Assembly: GCA_035628595.1 (NCBI GenBank)
Contig: DASPJN010000021.1
Location: 1-64,000, forward strand
From: Chryseosolibacter sp035628595
GTDB taxonomy: Bacteria > Bacteroidota > Bacteroidia > Cytophagales > Cyclobacteriaceae
Direction of reading: 5' to 3'
Length of the DNA: 64,000 bases
Positions 25,732 to 33,897 of the stretch are shown here, piece by piece (position 1 is the first letter of the stretch; the number at the start of each line of letters is the position of its first letter). The notes below the pieces were generated by a model. That model made no database searches. It was not told the DNA's origin and worked only from the letters and a program-made list of their open reading frames with translations. The position numbers and the translations under genes are program-made.

Positions 25732-28179
25732 TTATTTTGCATAATGACCTATCCTGATAATATCCGCAAAAACACCCGCCGCTGTCACCGTTGCGCCTGC
25801 GCCCGGACCTCGAATAACCATTGGTCTTTCATGGTATCGCTCGGTGGTTAGTAAAATGATATTGTCGCTACCGCTGAGCGAGTAAAACGCGTGATCCTCA
25901 CCTACGGATCCGAGTTCGACTTCCACCTTCCCGTTGTTGAGAACAGCTTTGTATCGCAGCTTTTCGCGCTTCGAGGAAGCCTCTTTTAACAATTCATCGT
26001 AGTTCGCATCATGATTCTCCAACGCAGCAAAAAATTCCTCTGCGCTCATGTGACCGGTACAATCCGTTGGGACAAGACTTTGCACAACAATGTCGCTCAG
26101 TTCAAGCTCCAAACCAGCTTCGCGTGCAAGAATGAGAATCTTCCTTGCAACATCCTTCCCGCTTAGGTCGTCGCGCGGATCCGGTTCGGTATAGCCTTTC
26201 ATTTTTGCCTCTCGAACGACATCGCTAAATTTTCTTCCTTTTGCAAAGTGGCTGAAAATATAGTTCAGGGTTCCACTCAGTACGCCTTCGATGCTGATCA
26301 CCTTGTCGCCACTCAGCATCAGATCGTTCAGTGTATTCAAAACTGGAAGCCCCGCCCCCACGTTTGTTTCATAAAGGAATTTCACACCGCGCTTAAACGC
26401 GATTGTTTTCAGTAAACGATATTTTTCCTGTGAACCAGAGTTTGCTTTTTTATTCGGCGTAACGATGGAAATATTTGCCGATAAAATTTCGGCATAGAAA
26501 TCCGTCACTTCCTCACTTGATGTGCAGTCAACAAAAATACTATTGGGCGCATTGAGAGAAATCATACGGGAAACGTAGGAACTCATCATCATTCCTTCCC
26601 CTTTCTCCTTCATAACCTCAATTGCCGCCTTCAAATCAACCCCTTCTTCGACAAACAGCATGCGCTTACTATTGGCTACACCTACAATGTTGATTTCAAG
26701 CAGGTTTTCTTTTGACAACTGGGTGTACTGATTACAAATTAGCGCGATCAAGGTGTTTCCGATAAGGCCAGTGCCCACGAGAAAAAGATTAAGCACTTTC
26801 CTGTCGGACAGGAAAAAAGCTTCATGCAGCGCATTCAGGCTTTTTCCAACATCAGTTTGTTCTACAACAACGGAAATATTTCTTTCGGAAGAGCCTTGTG
26901 CGATAGCCATCACGTTGATACCATTCCTGCCGAGTGCAGCAAACAATCGTCCACTGGTTCCGGGACTATGCTTCATGCCATCACCGACTACGGCAACAAT
27001 CGACAGATCAGCCGAAACCTGCACTTCGTCAATTTCTTCGCTGCGGATCTCATGTTGAAATTCCCTTTCGATGGCAGCTTTGGCAACCCGAACAGCAGCG
27101 CTTTCTATTGCGATACAAATCGAATGTTCCGAAGAAGCCTGGCTGATCAGGATGACGTTAATCTTTTCACGCGCGAGTGTTGCAAACAACCGCATCGATA
27201 CCCCGACGACCCCAAGCAAACCGCTACCCGTCACGTTAAGGAGTGAAATCCCATTCATGGAGGATATGCCCTTAATCAGTTTTCCATTTGTCGATTCCGA
27301 ATGGATTTTCGTTCCTGTAAAAGATGGATTGAATGTGTTTCTGACCCAAATCGGAATGCGATTAGCCATGGCAGGTTGCATCGTTGCAGGGAAAATCACT
27401 TTCGCGCCAAAGTGTGATAATTCCATAGCTTCTTCGTAGCTCATCTGCGGTACAGTAAACGCTTTCTTCACCATCCTCGGATCAGCTGTCATCATGCCGT
27501 CTACATCGGTCCAGATTTCGAGATCAGTTGCCATCAGGGCACCTGCAAAAATTGCTGCTGTATAATCCGACCCACTTCTGCCGAGCGTCGTTGTTTCTCC
27601 ACTTTCAGATGTCCCGATAAAGCCCGTAATAATCTGCACATCATTGTGATGTTTAAAGTATTCGCGGATAAGTCGATTTGTTAACTCGAAATCTACTTTA
27701 GCATTTCCGAAATGGTTATCGGTTTTGATCACGTCGCGCGCATCGAGATATTGAACCGGCAATTGGCAATCATTCATCACCTGCGTTATGATATATGCTG
27801 ACAGGCGTTCACCGAAGCTCATAATGTAGTCGAGTGTTCGGGCCGTTCTCTCCTTTACAAGAAAGACACCATGAAGCACGTCGTCGAGTTCGTTGATTCT
27901 GATCTTCACCTGGGCCAGAATGCCGCTTTGTTTTTCAACGGAGATCAATTCACGAATCACATCGAGGTGTCGCTTTTCCAGGGCTGCAAGCTTTTCCTTG
28001 TAATGACCTTTACCGGCAAGCGCGAGCGAACTGATCTGAATAAGTTCATCCGTCACTCCTCCAAAAGCTGAAAAAACAATCGCTACATCGTGATTCAGAT
28101 AGGATTTGATTATTTCAACAACCATCCTGATTCGTTGTGGAGTAGCCACTGATGACCCTCCGAACTTTAATATTTTCAT
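25732..28179 (-). CDS. thrA: Bifunctional aspartokinase / homoserine dehydrogenase
   Basis: Catalyses the first and third steps of threonine/methionine synthesis. The kinase domain opens MKILKFGGSSVATPQR; ACT-type regulatory segments lie about residues 310-450 (VVGDGMKHSPGTSGRLFAAL); the dehydrogenase starts near VLNLFLVGTGLIGNT and shows PNKKANSG and GVLSGTLNYIF. 815 residues is normal. The ATG at 28179 fits the family start; further upstream is the leader region. Expected to be feedback controlled by threonine. A Thr/Ile-rich leader peptide at 28275-28379 suggests attenuation. Confidence 0.96.
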   Translation of the reverse strand: MKILKFGGSSVATPQRIRMVVEIIKSYLNHDVAIVFSAFGGVTDELIQISSLALAGKGHYKEKLAALEKRHLDVIRELISVEKQSGILAQVKIRINELDDVLHGVFLVKERTARTLDYIMSFGERLSAYIITQVMNDCQLPVQYLDARDVIKTDNHFGNAKVDFELTNRLIREYFKHHNDVQIITGFIGTSESGETTTLGRSGSDYTAAIFAGALMATDLEIWTDVDGMMTADPRMVKKAFTVPQMSYEEAMELSHFGAKVIFPATMQPAMANRIPIWVRNTFNPSFTGTKIHSESTNGKLIKGISSMNGISLLNVTGSGLLGVVGVSMRLFATLAREKINVILISQASSEHSICIAIESAAVRVAKAAIEREFQHEIRSEEIDEVQVSADLSIVAVVGDGMKHSPGTSGRLFAALGRNGINVMAIAQGSSERNISVVVEQTDVGKSLNALHEAFFLSDRKVLNLFLVGTGLIGNTLIALICNQYTQLSKENLLEINIVGVANSKRMLFVEEGVDLKAAIEVMKEKGEGMMMSSYVSRMISLNAPNSIFVDCTSSEEVTDFYAEILSANISIVTPNKKANSGSQEKYRLLKTIAFKRGVKFLYETNVGAGLPVLNTLNDLMLSGDKVISIEGVLSGTLNYIFSHFAKGRKFSDVVREAKMKGYTEPDPRDDLSGKDVARKILILAREAGLELELSDIVVQSLVPTDCTGHMSAEEFFAALENHDANYDELLKEASSKREKLRYKAVLNNGKVEVELGSVGEDHAFYSLSGSDNIILLTTERYHERPMVIRGPGAGATVTAAGVFADIIRIGHYAK

Positions 28180-28225
28180 TTTTACTTCTTTCTTTTGAAT
28201 TGATTGAAACGAGCGTTGCCGGCAT

Positions 28226-28283
28226 CCCGTCACAACAGGCCACAACACGGCATTGGGTTTGATTCATGCACGGGTCACCCCGT
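28226..28283 (-). promoter_or_regulatory. Candidate attenuator hairpins between thr leader and thrA
   Basis: Over the leader stop codon, ACGGG-GTGA-CCCGT (28283-28270, minus strand) forms a small hairpin with a GNRA-type loop. A second ACGGG at 28230-28226 could instead pair with the same CCCGT, or with a CCGT at 28250-28247, giving mutually exclusive folds. No T-tract terminator is visible, so control may be Rho-dependent or translational. Pairing was judged by eye only. Confidence 0.4.
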
Positions 28284-28379
28284 AATAATAGTTGTTGAGA
28301 TAATAGTGGTGAGAATGAAAGTACATACCACCTTCGTGATTGAAGGGATCGATGTGCACAGATGTGTTGTTACTTTCAT
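28275..28379 (-). CDS. Threonine operon leader peptide (thrL-like)
   Basis: A 34-codon frame from ATG 28379 to TGA 28275, starting MKVTTHLCTS. By my count it holds 10 Thr and 7 Ile, so half of it is the two amino acids made by the downstream pathway, concentrated near the end (ILTTIISTTIITG). It lies about 95 bases upstream of thrA on the same strand. This is the hallmark of ribosome-mediated attenuation as in E. coli thrL, where Thr and Ile codons are sensed. There is no homology argument; the call rests on composition and position. Confidence 0.75.
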   Translation of the reverse strand: MKVTTHLCTSIPSITKVVCTFILTTIISTTIITG

Positions 28380-28508
28380 TTGTTACTGGATTGCATCGAA
28401 ATAATGAAATGATAAAATGGATTGCAAGGTATTTTTTATGATTTTTGTGCGAACTAACATTTATTAGTTGATTGCAATCGATAGCAATTGACATTGCAGA
28501 AAAATCAC

Positions 28509-29042
28509 ATGAGTAAAAAGAAAAAATTTCCGCGCGAATCTTTCGTCAGCATGACGGAATTGGTGCTGCCCAACGATACCAATACACTCAACAATCTGAT
28601 GGGAGGAAGACTGATGCACTGGATGGATATCGTTTCAGCAATTGCTGCGCAGAAACATTCCAACCGGATCGTGGTGACAGCATCCGTAGACAATATTTCA
28701 TTCAAACATCCGATCGGTCTGGGAAACGTTGTGACGCTGCGCGCAAAGGTGACGCGCGCCTTTAACTCCTCGATGGAGGTTCGCATTGATGTTGACGCCG
28801 AAGACATTCCATCCGGAAGAAAAACAGAAAGCAATAGCGCATACTTTACATTCGTCGCTGTTGACCAATCTGGAAGGCCAATCGACGTACCTGAGGTTGA
28901 ACCAGAAACGGACGAAGAGAAATCAATGTATGATGGTGCACTCAGAAGGCGTCAGCTGCGCCTGATACTCGCCGGAAGAATGAATCCACAAGATGCTAAA
29001 GAATTGAAATCAATTTTCGACATTAAAGAATCTGCAACTTGA
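28509..29042 (+). CDS. Acyl-CoA thioesterase (hotdog fold)
   Basis: 177 residues of the YciA/BACH-like acyl-CoA hydrolase family, cytosolic, releasing fatty acids from CoA. Landmarks: NTLNNLMGGRLMHWMDIVSA containing the hotdog helix, VTASVDNISFKHPIGLG, and the acidic C-terminal extension usual in Bacteroidota. ATG 28509 is chosen over a TTG upstream at 28488. The next gene begins within its stop codon. The upstream gap to the thr leader contains a divergent promoter region, but I cannot fix the boxes. Confidence 0.9.
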   Translation: MSKKKKFPRESFVSMTELVLPNDTNTLNNLMGGRLMHWMDIVSAIAAQKHSNRIVVTASVDNISFKHPIGLGNVVTLRAKVTRAFNSSMEVRIDVDAEDIPSGRKTESNSAYFTFVAVDQSGRPIDVPEVEPETDEEKSMYDGALRRRQLRLILAGRMNPQDAKELKSIFDIKESAT

Positions 29043-29422
29043 GTCGTACAGCAATTCAGGAACTCTTCCAGGAAGATATCTATCGCATATCAACACCACT
29101 TCTGGTTGTTTTACCGAAACCGTGGAATCATATTTTAGAAGAAGAGCTCGCGTTGTTGACAAAGATCCTCGGATCCGTAAAGCTCAGCATCGGATCGGTT
29201 AACATTCAAACATTTGAACGGATCACACCCGACAAACTGGCATCACTTCGACCTGGCAAAGTTCTGATCTTCGGAAGTGTTGTTGAAGATGTGACGCTTA
29301 ATCCATATGAAAAAGTCGTGATCATGGATATTCCAGTCATCAAAGCCGATGACCTCAGTCAACTAGACGATCAAAAGAAAAAAAGTCTGTGGATCGCGCT
29401 GAAACAGATGTTCAACCTTTGA
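29039..29422 (+). CDS. Hypothetical protein, small alpha/beta
   Basis: 127 residues, family not firmly recognised. It uses a TTG start overlapping the stop of the thioesterase gene. Strand-helix alternation is visible (PLLVVLPKPWN, KVLIFGSVV, KVVIMDIPVIKADD), with a closing helix KKKSLWIALKQMF. The layout resembles in general form the psi subunit (HolD) of DNA polymerase III, which also ends with an acid turn and a KK..LW helix, but this is only an impression. Translation is coupled to the thioesterase. Confidence 0.65.
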   Translation: MSRTAIQELFQEDIYRISTPLLVVLPKPWNHILEEELALLTKILGSVKLSIGSVNIQTFERITPDKLASLRPGKVLIFGSVVEDVTLNPYEKVVIMDIPVIKADDLSQLDDQKKKSLWIALKQMFNL

Positions 29423-29473
29423 CACCGTGGCCCGGAAAGGCCTCATTTAACCCGCTGCGCCCATAAATTAGAC

Positions 29474-29503
29474 TTTGGACTTTAGACTTTTGTTTTATCT
29501 TTG
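29474..29503 (+). promoter_or_regulatory. Bacteroidetes-type promoter of hppA
   Basis: TTTG (29474-29477), 18-base spacer, TATCTTTG (29496-29503): a full consensus match. Predicted start near 29510, giving a 5' UTR of about 65 bases that contains a terminator-like hairpin. Confidence 0.75.
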
Positions 29504-29517
29504 CGCAAATTTTCAAG

Positions 29518-29544
29518 CCATCCCGGATTAAAGGATGGTTTTTT
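29518..29544 (+). terminator. Terminator-like hairpin in the hppA 5' UTR
   Basis: CCATCC (29518-29523) pairs with GGATGG (29533-29538), extended outward by A-T and G-T pairs, and is followed by six T. It lies after the hppA promoter and 30 bases before its ATG. It could end transcripts from the 28509-29422 unit or attenuate hppA. Confidence 0.65.
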
Positions 29545-29575
29545 AACGCTGAAATCATATCTGTAAACTACAACC

Positions 29576-31738
29576 ATGAATAGTATTTTATACCTGATCC
29601 CCGCACTAGGTGTTGTTGGATTGATTGCTATGGCGATTAAGTCAGCATGGGTAACAAAACAAGATGCTGGTGATGCCAAAATGCAGGAACTCGCCGGATA
29701 TATTGCAAAAGGTGCAATGGCATTCCTAAGAGCCGAATGGAGGATCCTTACATATTTCGCCGTTATAGCGGCCGTTATTCTCGGCTGGTCCGGAACCCTC
29801 GTTGAGGATTCTCATCCAATCATCGCTATATCATTTCTCATTGGTGCTGTTCTATCAGCCGTTGCCGGTTACATCGGTATGAACATCGCCACAAAGGCAA
29901 ACGTACGCACAACGCAGGCTGCCAGAACCAGTCTCGCACAAGCGCTTAAGGTTTCATTCACAGGCGGATCTGTGATGGGAATCGGTGTTGCCGGTCTTGC
30001 TATTTTAGGATTGGGCGGCTTGTTCATTGTCTTCTATAATTATTTTGTTCCGGAAGGAGCCGCAATCACAGGCGTTGAAATGCGACGCGCGATTGAAGTG
30101 CTTGCCGGATTCTCCCTCGGAGCTGAGTCAATAGCATTGTTTGCACGAGTAGGTGGCGGTATCTATACAAAAGCTGCTGACGTGGGCGCCGACCTTGTCG
30201 GTAAGGTGGAAGCTGGTATTCCTGAAGACGACGTTCGCAACCCTGCAACCATCGCCGACAACGTAGGTGATAACGTGGGTGACGTTGCTGGTATGGGCGC
30301 CGATCTTTTCGGTTCATATGTAGCGACAATTCTTGCGACCATGGTGCTTGGCCAGGAAATTCAATCCAACGATAATTTCGGTGGAATGGCTCCTATTCTG
30401 CTGCCGATGTTAATCGCTGGTCTCGGTTTGATATTCTCGATTGTCGGAACGTGGTTCGTGAAGATCAAAAAAGAAACAGACAGCGTTCAGAATGCATTGA
30501 ACATTGGTAACTGGTCTTCGATCATTCTTACCGCTATCGCGTCATACTTTGCTGTGATTTATCTGCTTCCTGAAACCATGTCGCATCGCGGTGTAACTTT
30601 CACGTCACTCGATGTGTATATCGCAATCATTATCGGTCTTGTGGTTGGAACGCTCATGAGCATGATCACAGAATATTATACAGCTATGGGTAAACGCCCT
30701 GTGCTTTCCATCATCAAGCAATCTGGTACTGGTCACGCAACAAACATCATTGGTGGCCTTTCTGTTGGTATGGAATCAACAGTACTTCCGATCATCGTTC
30801 TTGCAGGTGGTATTATTGGTTCATACGCTTTCGCGGGATTATACGGCGTGGCTATTGCAGCTGCCGGTATGATGGCTACTACAGCGATGCAACTCGCAAT
30901 CGATGCATTTGGCCCGATTGCAGATAACGCAGGTGGGATTGCGGAGATGAGCCAGCTTCCGGAAGAGGTTCGTCATCGCACCGATAATCTGGATGCTGTT
31001 GGAAACACAACTGCGGCAACTGGTAAAGGATTCGCGATCGCTTCTGCAGCGCTTACTTCCCTTGCCCTTTTTGCGGCGTTCGTCGGTATTTCAGGTATCA
31101 CAGCGATTGACATCTACAAGGCGCCTGTTCTTGCCGGATTGTTTGTCGGTGGTATGATTCCATTTATTTTCTCGTCGCTGGCGATTGCGGCTGTTGGTCG
31201 TGCAGCTATGGACATGGTAAATGAAGTGAGAAGACAGTTCAGAGAAATCCCGGGAATTATGGAATACAAAGCGAAGCCTGAATACGAAAAGTGTGTTGCT
31301 ATTTCAACCAAAGCTTCTATTCGCGAGATGATCGCTCCGGGCGCTATTGCACTCCTCGCTCCTGTTATCGTTGGATTTGTTTTCGGCCCTGAAGTTCTCG
31401 GTGGACTTCTCGCAGGTGTAACTGTTTCGGGTGTGCTGATGGGCATGTTCCAGTCGAATGCAGGTGGTGCGTGGGATAATGCCAAGAAGTCGTTCGAAAA
31501 AGGTGTTGAGATTGACGGAAAGATGTATTACAAGAAATCCGAGCCACACAAAGCTTCTGTGACTGGTGATACCGTGGGCGATCCTTTTAAAGACACGTCA
31601 GGCCCTTCCATGAACATCCTGATTAAGCTTACGTCGATTGTAGCGTTGATCATTGCGCCACACATCTCAGAAAAAGATCACACAACGATTCAACCTGACC
31701 AGAAACCGAAGGTTGAAGATGTTTCAAGAATAAAATAA
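29576..31738 (+). CDS. hppA: Membrane-bound ion-pumping pyrophosphatase
   Basis: Inner-membrane pump that couples pyrophosphate hydrolysis to H+ and/or Na+ export. 720 residues with about 16 hydrophobic helices. The catalytic loop DNVGDNVGDVAGMGADLFGS and upstream DVGADLVGKVE bind Mg-PPi. The C-terminal signature GNTTAATGKGFAIASAAL carries Ala and Gly at the positions where K+-independent pumps have Lys and Thr, so this should be the K+-stimulated subfamily, usual in Bacteroidota and often Na+-translocating. A single-gene unit: its own promoter and a terminator at 31757. Confidence 0.95.
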   Translation: MNSILYLIPALGVVGLIAMAIKSAWVTKQDAGDAKMQELAGYIAKGAMAFLRAEWRILTYFAVIAAVILGWSGTLVEDSHPIIAISFLIGAVLSAVAGYIGMNIATKANVRTTQAARTSLAQALKVSFTGGSVMGIGVAGLAILGLGGLFIVFYNYFVPEGAAITGVEMRRAIEVLAGFSLGAESIALFARVGGGIYTKAADVGADLVGKVEAGIPEDDVRNPATIADNVGDNVGDVAGMGADLFGSYVATILATMVLGQEIQSNDNFGGMAPILLPMLIAGLGLIFSIVGTWFVKIKKETDSVQNALNIGNWSSIILTAIASYFAVIYLLPETMSHRGVTFTSLDVYIAIIIGLVVGTLMSMITEYYTAMGKRPVLSIIKQSGTGHATNIIGGLSVGMESTVLPIIVLAGGIIGSYAFAGLYGVAIAAAGMMATTAMQLAIDAFGPIADNAGGIAEMSQLPEEVRHRTDNLDAVGNTTAATGKGFAIASAALTSLALFAAFVGISGITAIDIYKAPVLAGLFVGGMIPFIFSSLAIAAVGRAAMDMVNEVRRQFREIPGIMEYKAKPEYEKCVAISTKASIREMIAPGAIALLAPVIVGFVFGPEVLGGLLAGVTVSGVLMGMFQSNAGGAWDNAKKSFEKGVEIDGKMYYKKSEPHKASVTGDTVGDPFKDTSGPSMNILIKLTSIVALIIAPHISEKDHTTIQPDQKPKVEDVSRIK

Positions 31739-31756
31739 CGTAATACCACGAGTGAG

Positions 31757-31783
31757 AAAGGCCCTGTTCGCAGGGCTTTTTTT
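31757..31783 (+). terminator. Rho-independent terminator after hppA
   Basis: GCCCTG-TTCG-CAGGGC with flanking A/T pairs, then a run of T. It ends hppA transcription and rules out a GTG start at 31752 for the next gene. Confidence 0.88.
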
Positions 31784-31793
31784 ATATTCAGAC

Positions 31794-32786
31794 ATGGATG
31801 TGTTTGTCAAATCGTTTAACAGGCCGTATTACCTCGAAAGGTGCCTGAGAAGCATTTATTGGCAAATAAAGGGTGATTTTAGAATTACCATCCTCGATGA
31901 CGGCACACCTTCAAGATACCTGGAACGAATCCGGAAAGAATTTCCATCGATCATCTTTAAACGATCAGACGGATCGGAGATGAAGTCGGCGGCTATCGAA
32001 CAGCATCTCGCCGGACAACAATCGTACAACATAAAAACGATTCCGGTTAAACTTTGGCAACGTGCCATTGACGCGGGCAGTGAAAAGTTTCTTTTACTCG
32101 AAGAAGACGCGTGGCTCACGCAACCCTCGCACATCAATGATTACCAGGTGATAATGAATCAACACAAGATTGCAATTCTAAAACTTTACTGGTCCGGCAA
32201 TCCGAAAATCGTGGAAGGCAGCAAGCATGTTTTAGCTTCAGATGTGGAGCAGATCAGTCCACAATTCACTGCGTTTGACCAGGCAATGACGAAGCTCGTA
32301 ATGGAACAAACTTTCCTACGCAAAATCCTTATGAAATTCGGGATCATCTCACCGAATGACCTTCTTCCCTACTACACCCTCTATACGGTTTCTTCTGCAA
32401 TCTTCGAGAAAAATTTCTGGCTTTCGCTCTGGAAAGATGCAAGTGAAGTTGTTAACGAGCACGAACAACTGACGCGCGCGTTAAAATGGAAACAAAATCA
32501 TCCGGAGGATGTCTTTGCAAAATCAACTACCCAAAAAGTAAACACCTCATACATTACTTCGTCACTGAATCCATTCAAATCTCCATCAATCGATTTCATC
32601 TCGCTTAATCATTTTCTGAACGAAGCCTGGTATGCCGGGAAAGTGAATCCCATGCAAAATTATCCGCACGATTTCTCTCTTACGTACCTGGAACAGTTTG
32701 TTCCACTCGATCTCCACAAAATCTGGCATGACTGGATTCACGTGTTCAAAAGGCAGTTCACGGATCAGGGCTGCATAATTGAATAG
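31794..32786 (+). CDS. Glycosyltransferase family 2-like protein
   Basis: 330 residues starting MDVFVKSFNRPYYLERCLRS, the N-terminal sugar-nucleotide pocket of GT-A enzymes, followed by FRITILDDGTPSRYLE. The acidic motif FLLLEEDAW probably stands for the DxD metal site. The C-terminal half is not similar to anything I recognise. No membrane segment is present, so it is cytosolic or peripheral. No polysaccharide cluster surrounds it, so the acceptor is unknown. Start chosen at ATG 31794, just past the hppA terminator. Confidence 0.75.
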   Translation: MDVFVKSFNRPYYLERCLRSIYWQIKGDFRITILDDGTPSRYLERIRKEFPSIIFKRSDGSEMKSAAIEQHLAGQQSYNIKTIPVKLWQRAIDAGSEKFLLLEEDAWLTQPSHINDYQVIMNQHKIAILKLYWSGNPKIVEGSKHVLASDVEQISPQFTAFDQAMTKLVMEQTFLRKILMKFGIISPNDLLPYYTLYTVSSAIFEKNFWLSLWKDASEVVNEHEQLTRALKWKQNHPEDVFAKSTTQKVNTSYITSSLNPFKSPSIDFISLNHFLNEAWYAGKVNPMQNYPHDFSLTYLEQFVPLDLHKIWHDWIHVFKRQFTDQGCIIE

Positions 32787-32828
32787 CCTATCCCAACATT
32801 CGTCTTTTTTCAGTAGTTTGGCTGTACT

Positions 32829-33257
32829 ATGAATCGTTTAACAGCCACAATTTTACTCCTGTGCATTTCCACAACACTTGCCGCCCAATCGGTAATCGGC
32901 AAATGGAAAACCATTGATGACGAGACTGGTGAGGAAAAGTCAGTCGTCGAGATTTATAGCAAAAACGACAAAGTCTACGGGAAGGTAATCAAGCTTTTCC
33001 GAAAGCCAGGCGAAGATCCAGACCCGGTGTGTGATGACTGTGAAGAAGACGATCCCAGGTTCAGGAAAAAGATCATCGGAATGGATATCATACTCGACAT
33101 GGAAGCATCCGACGGGGAGTATTCAGGTGGGACAATCTTAGACCCGGCCAATGGAAAGGTCTACAAATGCAAATTGTGGGTTGAGGACGGCGAACTCCAG
33201 GTAAGGGGTTATTGGGGGCCGTTTTTCAGAACCCAAACGTGGAAAAAAGTCTCTTAA
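32829..33257 (+). CDS. DUF2147 secreted protein
   Basis: 142 residues with a signal peptide (ILLLCISTTLAAQS), then the DUF2147 pattern: IGKWKTIDDETGEEKSVVEI, DPVCDDCEEDDP, GGTILDPANGKVYKCKLW and the closing RGYWGPFFRTQTW. These are small beta-barrel periplasmic proteins of unknown function, common in Bacteroidota. A single-gene unit 42 bases after the glycosyltransferase. Confidence 0.9.
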   Translation: MNRLTATILLLCISTTLAAQSVIGKWKTIDDETGEEKSVVEIYSKNDKVYGKVIKLFRKPGEDPDPVCDDCEEDDPRFRKKIIGMDIILDMEASDGEYSGGTILDPANGKVYKCKLWVEDGELQVRGYWGPFFRTQTWKKVS

Positions 33258-33327
33258 CGAAATCAGAAGCAAATAGTCGATATTTCCTACGAAAAAGAGA
33301 AGGTCGGCGGTTACAAGGTGCGAATCG

Positions 33328-33891
33328 ATGGTATACAAGGTTAAGTCAGACATGGACGAAAAAGATGTCTTTGAAAGGATCTGCAAAGGTGATGAAAAAG
33401 CGCTGGAATACCTTTATAAGAAGTATTACAGGATGATGACGAAGCTTGTGATTACCAACAGCGGAACGGAAGAGGAGGCACGGGATGTTTATCAGGATGC
33501 ATTGATTGTTTTTTGGCAGAAGGCAACCTCGGGAAACCTGATTCTTACCTCTAAAATCAGTACGTACATCTATAGTATTTGTCAAAACCTGTGGCGGAAG
33601 GAACTTGACAGGAAGAAAAGACTGTCTAACGAGGAAAAGGACTCTGCTGTAGTAATAGATGTCGATACTCCTGAAAAGGAGAAAATCGTCGCTAAATGCA
33701 TCGAACAACTCGGTGATACATGCAAGAAGGTGCTGATGTACTATTACTTCGAAGAGATGTCAATGCAGGACATAGCAGAGAAACTTGGATTTGCCAACAC
33801 GGATACGGCAAAGACAAAAAAATATAAGTGTAAAAAGAAACTCGATGAACTGGTCAAAGCTCAGTATTCTGAGCAAGACTTTTTAGATTAG
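33328..33891 (+). CDS. ECF-type RNA polymerase sigma factor
   Basis: 187 residues. Region 2 spans about 15-90 (ALEYLYKKYYRMM, EEARDVYQDALIVFW); region 4 spans about 120-175 (CKKVLMYYYFEEMSMQDIAE, then LGFANTDTAKTKKYKCKKKL). ATG 33328 is used; ATG 33352 is an alternative start. Six bases downstream is a protein with one membrane helix that probably acts as its anti-sigma factor. The target regulon cannot be read here. Confidence 0.92.
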   Translation: MVYKVKSDMDEKDVFERICKGDEKALEYLYKKYYRMMTKLVITNSGTEEEARDVYQDALIVFWQKATSGNLILTSKISTYIYSICQNLWRKELDRKKRLSNEEKDSAVVIDVDTPEKEKIVAKCIEQLGDTCKKVLMYYYFEEMSMQDIAEKLGFANTDTAKTKKYKCKKKLDELVKAQYSEQDFLD

Positions 33892-33897
33892 AAATTC

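Noticed and set aside
28264..28494. 76-residue minus-strand frame overlapping the thr leader
   Set aside because: It is in another frame, rich in His, Asn and Tyr, with no sign of being a protein; the Thr/Ile frame explains the region better.
31752..31793. GTG start extending the glycosyltransferase-like gene upstream
   Set aside because: It runs through the hppA terminator hairpin; ATG 31794 gives a proper GT-A opening.
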